NCBI GenBank assembly: GCA_030549205.1 | Contig: JAUKTV010000024.1 | Location: forward strand, 1-64,000 | Reading direction: 5' to 3' | From: Apiosordaria backusii | Lineage: Eukaryota; Ascomycota; Sordariomycetes; Sordariales; Lasiosphaeriaceae | Length of the DNA stretch: 64,000 bases | Shown here: in pieces, positions 1-9,444 of the stretch | Position numbering within the stretch: position 1 is the stretch's first letter | Layout of the letters: each line of letters begins with the position of its first letter | Made by a program: the position numbers and the translations under genes | Notes under the pieces: model-generated | The model's input: only the letters and a program-made list of their open reading frames with translations | Databases searched by the model: none | What the model was told of the DNA's origin: nothing

Positions 1-403
1 GCCTACCAATTCTTAGCTAATTTAGCCAGCCCAGTGGTTAATTATAGGTCTTACAGGCAGCTAAGTTAGTGTGGTTCACAGCTCTTTAAAAATCGACTTA
101 CGGCCATACAAAAGGGCCGCGAAACCGAGCACCCCCAACCCAAAGTGCGGGTTAACGTAAGGTTAGGGTCAGGCCATTTATACTGCTTACAGTAGTAGGC
201 CTTAGTAGCTTAAATATAAAATTACAGGCAGTTTGGCCTACTAGTTAGCGGGATGTAGGCCTTTAAATAGCCCTGCAGTGAAGTAAGGTGCCGGGTAAGT
301 GCCGGGTAGCTGACGGGTAGGCTTTCTAACTTAAGCTTCTACCACGTAGTATAATAGCAGCCACCCACTGTAAACTTAGGCCTCACAGGGACCTAGTTTA
401 ACA
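1..403 (-). mobile_element. LTR fragment of a Ty1/copia-like element, cut by the window edge
   Basis: This stretch matches, in register, the last 403 bp of both LTRs of the element at 1290-8897 (1721-2123 and 8495-8897). It ends at 403 with TTTAACA, which is the TGTTAAA start of the LTR read on the minus strand. The rest lies outside the window, so it may be a solo LTR or the 5' LTR of another minus-strand element. It abuts Fot1-like transposase sequence at 404, so it probably also inserted in that transposon. It is less mutated than 1721-2123. Confidence 0.85.
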
Positions 404-1289
404 CTTATTATTATTAAATATAAAAGAGCCTATTACTTTATTATTTCTAAGAATAGGAAGTTAGCAATAGTAATTAAAGCTATATCGGTTAGTAGACAGT
501 TCTACTTAGCCTTTTTAATATTAATTAGTTAGCTTTATATAATCTAGTAGTATAAATAAAAAGAATTGGAACTTAATACTATAATTATAACCTTAATTAC
601 TAGCTATTTAAATGATAAAATATCCCTTAATTAGCTAAAGTATTAAGATAAGTATTCGAAGAAAAGTCAAGTAGGTAAGAAATGTCTATTTATTATCGAT
701 AAATATAGATTTTACTATACTATTTAATTTATTAAGTACTATTAAAAAAATGATATAATTCCTTTCAGTTTACTACTATATCTTATATATATTTTTTAAC
801 TTCTTAATATTGTAGTCTTTTAACTACTTAAGCATTACTATATTAAGGCTTTAGAAGTATTAATTTATAATAGTATAATAAATATTATTAAGTTAGAATT
901 CCTAATTATAATTTAAAAAGTATACTACTAGGCCTTTAATTATATAACGATTCTTTTAACTTTTAGTAAAATAGGTATTTAACTATTAAATCCCTCTATT
1001 ATATTTAATAAATTATATTAAAAAATATAGCCTTAAACTTTTTCTTTATAATTATACTTTTTACTTTCTTTACCTTTTAATATACTTTAAAACCTTAAAT
1101 AAATCTATAAAGTAGCTAATAAAGTATAGAATTCTATATTTAAAGATTTTAATAAAAAGCTTATTAATAATATTAGCCGGCTTATTTAAAGTTTACTAGT
1201 AATTGCTACTAAGCTAGTCTAAATGAAAAGAGACTTAGAAGTTATAAAATTAGCTACTATAATTATAAAAACTTATTAAATAATAAAAC
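404..1289 (+). pseudogene. RIP-mutated Fot1/pogo-type (DDE_1) transposase, 5' part of the remnant
   Basis: The plus strand reads, with many stops, as the catalytic half of a pogo/Fot1-family transposase. The catalytic Asp codon is at 698-700 in an IIDGHGSH-like motif now reading IIDKYRF. It is followed by decayed versions of the family's EFxEYC, PPHTSHxLQPLDV and TGIxPxNP landmarks over about 720-1010. The stops fit C-to-T changes of CAG, CAA and CGA codons, as RIP produces. The 5' end is lost under the LTR at 403. The 3' end is split by the copia element at 1290 and resumes in the same frame at 8898. Family identity is inferred from remembered motif order. No function can remain. Confidence 0.75.
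1285..1289. repeat. Left target-site duplication (AAAAC)
   Basis: AAAAC here and at 8898-8902 flanks the copia element exactly. A 5-bp duplication is usual for Ty1/copia integration. The duplication fixes the element ends at 1290 and 8897. Confidence 0.8.
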
Positions 1290-2123
1290 TATTGGAATAG
1301 GTATGGCCAATTACAGGCCTAAGGGCCCTGTAATTAGTGCTTACACACTAGCTCACAGTGCAACGGAAGTCTTACGCGTGATACCTATAGCTTAGTGCTG
1401 GGGTACTAAAATACAGTACCACGCAGGTACTGTAGAATAGAAATATAGTGGGTAAATAATTGTATTGTAGTACTAGCCTTCTGTAAATCCACTGTAATAG
1501 TCTCTATAGTAGGGTTCGTACTCGACCTCTACTATATACCCACCGACTGACGTGCGGTGCCTTGCATATCCTAGTAGGTAGATAGGTTAAAGTACGATTT
1601 AATTAAATCCGAGGTTTACCAAGCCCTATAAACTACTTACTAAGCCCTCTATAGCTCCTGACCTACAGGGCCTACAGGCCTATAATTTAGTATAGTAATA
1701 ATATACCTACTTAACTATAGGCCTACCAATTCTTAGCCAATTTGGCCAGCCCAGTAGTTGGCTACAGGTCTTATAGGCAGCTAAGTTAGTATAGTTCATA
1801 GCTCTTTAAAAATCAACTTACAGCCATATAAAAGGGCCGCGAAACCAAGCACCCCTAACCTAAAGTACAGGTCAACGTAAGGTTAGGGTTAGGCTACTTA
1901 TACTACCTATAGTAGTAGGCCTTAGTAGCTTAAATATAAAATTACAGGCAATTTGGCTTACTAGTTAGTAGGATGCAGGCCTTTAAATAGCCCTGCAGTA
2001 AAGTAAAGTGCTAGGTAAGTACCAGGTAGTTAACAGGTAGGCTTTCTAACTTAAGCTTCCACTATATAGTATAATAGCAGCTACTTACTGTAAACTTAGG
2101 TCTTATAGAGACCTAATTTAACA
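1290..2123 (-). repeat. 3' LTR of the copia element (left copy)
   Basis: 834 bp, the same length as the right copy at 8064-8897. It ends TTTAACA at 2123. Its outer half (about 1293-1700) keeps more G/C than the matching part of the right LTR, whereas its inner half (1721-2123) is the more heavily mutated one. Mutation load is therefore uneven along and between the two LTRs. Confidence 0.85.
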
Positions 2124-2135
2124 CCCCTCCTCTAC
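2124..2135 (-). other. Polypurine tract of the copia element
   Basis: Read on the minus strand this is GTAGAGGAGGGG, immediately upstream of the 3' LTR (TGTTAAAT). A purine run in this place primes plus-strand DNA synthesis in LTR retrotransposons. It independently supports the minus-strand orientation. Confidence 0.7.
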
Positions 2136-2420
2136 TTATAGTAAGTAGTAAGTCTAGATTTAAATCTAAGGCCTACTATAGTAAGCTAAAACTAATAAAC
2201 TGACTAGCTAATTAAAAAACTAAAATATAAGGTATATAAGGCATTAAGGCCTATATATTTAAGCGTTAAGCAACTACTTTTATAAGCTAAATTATAAAGG
2301 AAAATTAAATATAAAGAAGGTAGTTTTCTAATCTATTTCTCTATTAACTTTTTCTCTATAGGCCTATTTCTTAAGCTTAAAAGACTAATAAAGGTTTTAA
2401 ATTTTTAACTATCCAGTAGT

Positions 2421-2850
2421 TTAGTTAGTCTATTAGCCGGCATTTATTTAATATCTAAGTAATTGATAATAATCTATAATACCTTAACTTACTTCTTAAC
2501 CTAATAGTATTTTAGCAGTATATACTTAATATAATTATAAAAGACTAGGTTATAGGCAGTAGTTATAAAGCCAGTATTGTCACTATATAAAGGGGTAGAG
2601 CCTATTAAAGTATACCTTAGCTTTTTATAAACCTCCCTAATCTATAAAGCCTTATAAATAGCCTTAGTAAGTATATCGGTTTTAGCCTTTAAAGTAAAGA
2701 GGCTTATAGTACTAGCCTTCTTTAATTTCTAGCTTATAGGGCCCTTAGCCACTTTAAATATAAAGCTATAGGTAGATTTTAAGTCCTTTAAGTTCTTTAT
2801 AAAGTCTAAATCTATAAAGCCTATAGATACTATAGTGCCTTTTTTTTCAA
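2421..2850 (-). pseudogene. Copia RNase H and polyprotein C-terminus, decayed
   Basis: On the minus strand, about 2796-2823 reads GFIDLDF, a decayed form of the GYxDxDxAGD site of copia RNase H. Downstream a KSTxSGxVF / GGPISWKSK-like stretch can be followed. At about 2421-2450 a decayed QMPADxLTK motif marks the end of copia polyproteins. Each departs from the family pattern mainly by G-to-A or C-to-T changes. Not functional. Confidence 0.65.
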
Positions 2851-2999
2851 TAGGTCCAGTAGTATAGCCGTAAGTAATTATTAAGTTTTCTATATCGTTT
2901 AGATACTTTAGAAGGTTTTTAGCGGCGTTTAGGTTTACTATAGTAAGCTACTATATACTTTTTAAAAGCTACTATACTATAAAAGTAATATCAGGCCTT

Positions 3000-4200
3000 A
3001 TTTAAGTTATTAAATATATTACAGTACTTATTATATACTGGAATAGCGTATAATCCGACTTACTTATAGGGCTTCCTTTTAATTTAAGGTCCTTATATTA
3101 GGTTACTATTTTAAGCTATAAGGGAATTAGTATTTTATAGCTATTTTTAAAGCTAAAGGTCTTAATCGCTTTCTATATATACTAGGCTTAGCTAAACTAT
3201 AAAAAGAAGCAACGCCTATCTTTTATTATTTAAACCTTTAAAAAGAAAGAAGCTAGCCCTTTATCTTCTATTAAATAGACCTTATTTAAGCTCTTTTTAA
3301 GCTGTTAAATATAGGCCTTATTAAAGCCTATAATTAAACAATTATTAATATAAGTTATTATAAAAATCTTAGCTTTAGGATTATAGAAAATAGTAAAGTT
3401 AGAAATTAATACTATAAAACCTTCTTTTTTTAATAGCTTAGTAAGTTTAGTTTACTAAAGTCTAAGGCTTTACTTTAAGCTATATAAGGCCTTAAAAAGG
3501 CGAATTATTTAGTTAGTTTTAAACTTAAAGCCTTACTTGTATAGCTTAGCTTTAATAGTTAAGTTTACTAATTAGTAGAACTTATAGAAGCCTTTAGGTA
3601 TTACTATATAATTTTCTTTTTTTAAATAGCTATTAAGAAATACCTCTATAAAATCGATCTATTCTATTTCCTAATCTAATAAAGCCGTTATAGTTAACAG
3701 TATATACTAGATAAATAGTATAGTAATAAAGATAAAGGTCTCTATAAAATCTAAGCCTTCTTTCTATAAAAATCCTCTAATAACTAGCCTAGCCTTAAAC
3801 TTTAAAAGCCTATTTTCTTTATTAGTCTTTTTATATAGTACTAACCTATTAGTTAATAACGTATAGTCCTTAAAGAAAGTACCTTAAGGAAGGAACTTAA
3901 AGGTTCCTTAGTTAACTATTTACCTAAATTTACTATATATAGTCTTTAATTAATAGGATTTTTCAAGGTTCTTTAGTATTTATTTTAGTATTTAAGGTAA
4001 TAAACTAATATTAAAAGAACCTTTAAAGACCCTATAGTAATAGACCTTAGTTTTAACTAATATTGATTTAATAAATTGGCTAATGCTTATTTTAATATCT
4101 TTACTTATACTTAAGTATAGTTCTTCCACTTCTATTAGTAAGTAGTTTTTAATAGAGGATTTTAAGCTGGCCTTAAAGCCTATAATAAGTCTATTAAAAG
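3000..4200 (-). pseudogene. Copia reverse transcriptase, decayed
   Basis: The minus strand at 3341-3352 reads YINN in the context ITYINNCLIIG. This corresponds to the copia catalytic box TYVDDxLIIG with both catalytic Asp codons (GAT) changed to AAT, and Val to Ile, all as G-to-A. The flanking sequence contains many in-frame stops. The outer limits are approximate. Confidence 0.7.
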
Positions 4201-6136
4201 GCTTTAAGCTATTATCGATTATAGCCTTTTAAATTATAATAGGCCTACTGATTAGCTTACTATTAAAGAATTATTTAATATTAGCCTATTGATTAATTTA
4301 TAAACTTAGTTAGCCGACTAAGTTGTATTTAAAGTATAGGTCGCTATTTTTATCTACTAATTATAGTAGCTCTACCCTCCCTTAGCCTAAATCCCTTTCT
4401 AAAATAGCAGTAATACTTTAAATTACAGTAGGTTCATCTACTATATTTATAAAGGAAGATTTTACTACTATCCTTTTAACCGGTATCTATACTTAATAGG
4501 TCTTACTTTTAAAGATAGCTAATAGCTTACTAGGCTTTATATAGGTCTATAGCTTTAAAGCTTTAGACCTTTTTTTAATAGAAATAAGGAGCTTTATAAA
4601 AAAGCTTATAGCCTTAAACTAGCTTAAGTCTGGTTTATAAAAAAAGGAAGGCTTTAATTTATTATAGAGCGTTTAGTAGAAAGTTAGGTCTCTATTATTA
4701 ACTGCAGTATAGTTAATTAATTTAAGTACTATAAGTACTATATAGTACTATAAATACTGGAGGAGCTATAATAATACCATTATAGCCTATAACCAGTCTA
4801 AAAATACTTTAATAGAGCATTTAATTAAGCTATTTTACTTATAAATATAGGGCCTAAAAGTAGAAAATTTAACGCCTTTAGTAAAAAACTAGGCCTATAA
4901 TTTATAATTAATTTCTTTCCTACTGTTATAGTAAAAATAAATAAGGTATTTATTATAGTAATTCTTTAGGCCTTTAAAAAAGCCTTTAATAATGTTTAAT
5001 ATAGTTAGTCCTTTAGTATTTAGTAAGTAAAAGGCTTACTTAAACCGGGATTTTTAGTCTATTAAAATCAATACTATAGGAAGCCTGTTATAAAGTATAG
5101 GCTTAATTTTAAAAGTATTGCCTTTAATAGAATCTAAAACCTTAAGAAAGTCTAGAATAGTAGAAAATTAAAGCCTTCTTACTACCTTAACTTTATTATA
5201 GGCCGAGTATTAAAAATCTACTTCTTTAATTTAATCTAGGTTTAAAAGCCCAGTAGTAATTTTACTGGTCTTTTTTAACAGTATTAGGCCTATATAACTT
5301 AGCCTAATATACCATTTTAATGCTACCTAAAGCAATTTACTATAGTGGTCTATAGCGGTATTAAGGATATTTTTAATAGCCTTTCTAAGTATATAGCCCC
5401 TTTAAGCCTCTTCTTAACTAAGTAAGCTAAGGTTACTTAAGCTATTAAGGCCTTCTATAGGCTAACAGAGCTTTTTAATAGATCTGCCCTAATTAGATCT
5501 TCCGGAGTTAAGATTACCTAAGCTATTAGGGCTTTTTATAGGCTAATAGAGTTCTATTCCTCTAGGTTTGCCCCGGCTATAGCCTTCTTTATAGTTAAAC
5601 TTAGACCTTCTAAGCCTATAGGGCTTTACCTTTTAAATATCTAAATTAAAACTAATAGTACTATTGTTATTTAGCTCTATAGGCCTATTACTAGGCCTTC
5701 GAAGGTCTAAATCGACCTTTAAATAGCTATCCTTTTAAAATAAAGGCCTATTAGGAAGTTTAATTATTAATTTTCACTTCCGATTAATAACGTTAAAACT
5801 TACATTATAGTAAATAATAAGCCTCTTTACCCTTTGTAATTTTAAAAAGAAGCCTAAAGCCTTAAAATTAAATACTGCTATTAAAGCTTTATTAAGCCTA
5901 TATAGTACTTTCTTTTTAACCTAACTGCTAACCTTATAGTATAGTATACTATTAAAAAGGTTAATGTTAAACTAAGGAATATATAAAGCATTTTTAAACT
6001 TAAGCTTAGTATATTTAAAAGGTTCTTTCTATAAAAGTACTGTAAATATAGTAGTTCTAAAGCCCTTAAACATTAAGGGACCTCCTTCTATATAAATTAT
6101 CCTTACTAAACTATTATTAAGCTTATAGTTAGTAAA

Positions 6137-6352
6137 CTATTTTCGACTATTAATAATATAGTCAGTAAATCTAGTATTGTATAGAAAGGTATCTTTTAAA
6201 GAAAGTACTGCTAGGGCCTTACCTTTAGTACTTTTAGCGCCTTTAGTAGGCCCTATAGGTACTATATAGGTGCCCTTATTACTATTGTTATTATTAAAGT
6301 CTTTAAAGACCTTTAAAGCTAGGTTATAGAAGCTTACTATATAGATAAACAA
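6137..6352 (-). pseudogene. Copia gag/protease junction, decayed
   Basis: A 71-codon open stretch on the minus strand ends with NTRFTDYIINSRK. Copia aspartic proteases carry a DTGxTDHI-type active site near this point. The Asp, Gly and His positions are altered in the way G-to-A and C-to-T changes would alter them. It is one of the few open stretches left in the element and has no independent start. Gag would lie to its right (about 6400-8000), where only AT-rich, stop-laden sequence is left. Confidence 0.55.
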
Positions 6353-8063
6353 ATCTTTAGCCTTAAACCTTTCTTTAAGGCCTTTAAGCCTTTTAAAACT
6401 TTTCTTCTTTTTCTTTTAAAGAAAGCTACTTAAGCTACTAAAGCTACTATTACCATTACTTTTAAGCTTTTTACTTAAAAAGACCTTCTTTTTAGTACCT
6501 TTATAAAGGCCTTCTCTACTTTTATAGGCTATATCTTTAGCGGTAGTAAAGGCTAAAATATACTGTTCTTTTAATAAGTCTGCTATTAAAAAGCTTAGAT
6601 TAATAACGCCTATATTTTAACCTAACGCTTTAGCAGTCTATATAGTACTCTATTACCTTTTAGCCCACTATAGAAAGCTCTTTTCTATAGCCTATAGGTA
6701 TTAATTTACTTAATTTATAGCCTAAAGATCGATACCGGCCAATATAAGCTGGCTAATTGTATTAAAGAACTTAGTATTAAAGTCTATTAAAAAGTCTGTA
6801 AATTAGTAGAAGTTTAAAAAGTGGTATTTCCTATAGAGGTTCCCTTATTATAATTTAGTACTATAGAAATACCTCTATATAAGTAATTTATAGGCTTTAA
6901 TAGGGCTTATTTATTATAAAATAGAAGCTTAAAGGCTTAAGGCTATACTATTTTAAAATAACATTAATAGTAAGGCCTATTTAGTATTACTCTAGTAGGC
7001 TATTATAGTAGGGTCCTCTATAAAAGTAGCTATATCGATAGCATATAGTATAATATTTAGGCTTTATTTTTATAGATCGAAATTCTCAGGGCTTATAAGC
7101 CTTTAGTTAGTGGAGAATTTGTAAATCTTTTTGGTCATTTTAATAGCAATAATAGTATAAAGGACCTTAATAGAACTACTATTAGCCTTAAGCTTTAATT
7201 GATAAACCGCTATAGCTTTTTAGTATATAGCTTTAGCTATTATTGGAGGAATAGTTATAATAGCTTTAGGCCTATTTAAAGTGCTTTAAGCTGCTATTAA
7301 AAGCTTAATTTACTCTACTACTTTAGTTATAGTGCTTTATAACTGTTAAATCTAAGCCTCTTACTTCCTTAGTTAAATAGTAAAGGCCTATATATAGTAA
7401 GAATCTACTGATTCTTCCTCTCTAGAAGACTTCTACTTAGGCCCTGTATTTTATATTTTCGAATCTATAGAGGGCTTAATATACTTACTGTTAAAGCATT
7501 CTATAGGGCTTTAAAACCCTAGCTTAATACTGTTTTTAACTAAGGCTTTAATTATAGTTTGCTTTATATAGTAAGAGGGCTAGGTCTATAGTGCCTAAAA
7601 GCTTTAAAGAATAGGCTATTTTATATAGTAAAGTACTGCAATTACTAACAGTAGTAGTGGCTAAAAAGGTTGCTTTACCTTCTTACTTTTTTACTTACCT
7701 TTAGGATTTACAGAACTACCTACCTAGCTACAGTTAAAGTAGGAGGCTATTTCTAGCTTTTATAAGCTTATAGTTTACAGGCCTTTAGTGCCTTATTAGG
7801 CCTAATTTTTATATGCTTTATAGTGTAATAAATTTAATAGCGGGTATAAATTTAAACCTTATAGGCCTTTAGAAAACCTAATAAGGTAAGGTAAGCTTAG
7901 TATTTGCCTTATAACCTTACTTTAATAGGTAGGCTTTAAAATCAGTGATTTTATAGCCTACTTATAGTACAGTCTATAGTAGCCTAAGCTATTATTTATA
8001 GAAGGCTTTAAGTTTAAGTTTATAAGCCTATAACTTAATTAAGTATCTTCTAAGCTTATAATC

Positions 8064-8897
8064 TACTAGAATAGGTATGGCTAATTATAGGCCTAAGGGC
8101 TCTGTAATTAGTACTTATATACTAGCTTATAGTATAGTGGAAATCTTATATATAATATCTATAGCTTAATGTTAGGGTATTAGAATACAGTACTATGTAG
8201 GTACTGTAGAATAGAAATATAGTAAGTAAATAATTGTATTGTAGTGCTAGCCTTCTATAAATTCACTGTAATAGTCTCTATAGTAGGGTTTATACTTGAC
8301 TTCTACTATATACCTACCGACTAACATACAGTACCTTGCATACCCTAGTAGGCAGATAGGCTAAAGTACGATTTAGTTGAACCCGAGGTTTGCTAAGCCC
8401 TGTAAACTACTTATTAAGCCCTCTGTAGCTTCCGACCTACAGGGCCTACAGGCTTATAATTTAGTATAATAATAATATACTTACTTAACTATAGGCTTAC
8501 CAATTCTTAGCCAATTTGGCCAGCCTAGTGGTTGGCTATAGGTCTTATAGGCAGTTAAGTTAGTGTGGTTCACAGCTTTCTAAAAATCGACTTACAGCTA
8601 TATAAAAGGGCTGCAAAACCAAGCACCCCCAATCCAAAGTGCGGGTTAACGTAAGGTTAGGGTCAGGCCATTTATACTGCTTACAGTAGTAGGCCTTAGT
8701 AGCTTAAATATAAAATTACAGGCAGTTTGGCCTACTAGTTAGCGGGATGTAGGCCTTTAAATAGCCCTGCAGTGAAGTAAGGTGCCGGGTAAGTGCCGGG
8801 TAGCTGACGGGTAGGCTTTCTAACTTAAGCTTCTACCACGTAGTATAATAGCAGCCACCCACTGTAAACTTAGGCCTCACAGGGACCTAGTTTAATA
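8064..8897 (-). repeat. 5' LTR of the copia element (right copy)
   Basis: 834 bp, paired with 1290-2123. Its inner half (8064 to about 8480) is heavily mutated. From 8634 to 8895 it is identical by eye to 140-401 of the LTR fragment at the window start, although its own partner LTR differs at many positions over that stretch. It ends TTTAATA at 8897, where the other copies have TTTAACA. Confidence 0.85.
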
Positions 8898-8902
8898 AAA
8901 AC
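8898..8902. repeat. Right target-site duplication (AAAAC)
   Basis: Second copy of the AAAAC at 1285-1289. Removing the copia element and one copy of AAAAC restores a continuous transposase reading frame. Confidence 0.8.
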
Positions 8903-9153
8903 AATTATCGCTTTAATTAAAAGGTATATTAACAGTAGCTGAAAGTAAGGAAATAGTCTAAAAAAAGAAAAATAAAGCTATTATTAAGGTTTATAAGTTA
9001 GTAGAAACTGCTAAGCTTAAGGTATACAATTTATATAAGAGGGCTTAGAAAGAAGCGGCAAAAGAAGTAAGGCTTTAGCGTATTACTAAGAAACTCTTAT
9101 TAACTAAAATTAACGATAGAAGTAGTGGTTTAAAGCAGTTACGTAAGTTTTAA
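8898..9153 (+). pseudogene. Fot1/pogo-type transposase, C-terminal remnant
   Basis: This continues the frame of 404-1289 after the retrotransposon is taken out. It reads as a Lys/Glu/Ala-rich C-terminal tail typical of fungal pogo-type transposases, interrupted by TAG/TAA at positions where CAG/CAA/CGA are expected. It ends at a TAA at 9151-9153. It is less decayed than the left part. Confidence 0.65.
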
Positions 9154-9444
9154 TACTAAAGGTTCTAAAAAGTGGCTAAATAGGTAGTTTAGCTAAATAG
9201 ATGGTAACCACCTACTTAAGGGTGCCCTACTTGCGTGGTCCCGAAAAGTGGGTCGGTCTCTAGGCACAGGTAGTTCAGTGAGGTTGTTACTTGTTATTAT
9301 TTGCCCTGAACCACGCAAAAGTCACATGACCTCCCGCACATTTCGCGTCCCGCCGTTGGTCTTGCTCCACTCTTCCACGGAGATCAAAACCACGTTGTTT
9401 GCAATCTCCTACAGGCCTTGACTCAGACGACCAACGGCTGCAGC
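9154..9444. other. Right edge of the transposon island and RecQ promoter
   Basis: AT-rich transposon 3' sequence continues to about 9230. Composition then changes abruptly to the GC-rich type of the rest of the window. The Fot1-like right terminus should lie near 9200-9260 but cannot be fixed, because the matching left end is outside the window. About 200 bp remain for the RecQ promoter and 5' leader. Confidence 0.6.

Larger units (their letters stand above)
1290..8897 (-). mobile_element. Full-length RIP-mutated Ty1/copia-type LTR retrotransposon
   Basis: The element is 7608 bp with two 834-bp LTRs and a 5-bp target duplication. It lies on the minus strand: the 5' LTR is at the right and the 3' LTR at the left. 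On that strand the order of recognisable pieces is a protease-like motif (about 6155-6182), reverse transcriptase (core box at 3341-3352), RNase H (about 2796-2823), the polyprotein C-terminus (about 2421-2450), then a purine-rich tract and the LTR. RT and RNase H next to the 3' LTR, with space for integrase upstream (about 4300-5900), is the copia order rather than the gypsy order. Stops interrupt every frame and the sequence is very AT- and TpA-rich, so the element is dead. Integrase and gag are placed by position only. Confidence 0.85.

Noticed and set aside
160..180. GGTTAGGGTC in the LTR, resembling a telomere repeat
   Set aside because: A single TTAGGG within a repeated LTR sequence, present at the same LTR position in the other copies; not a telomeric array.
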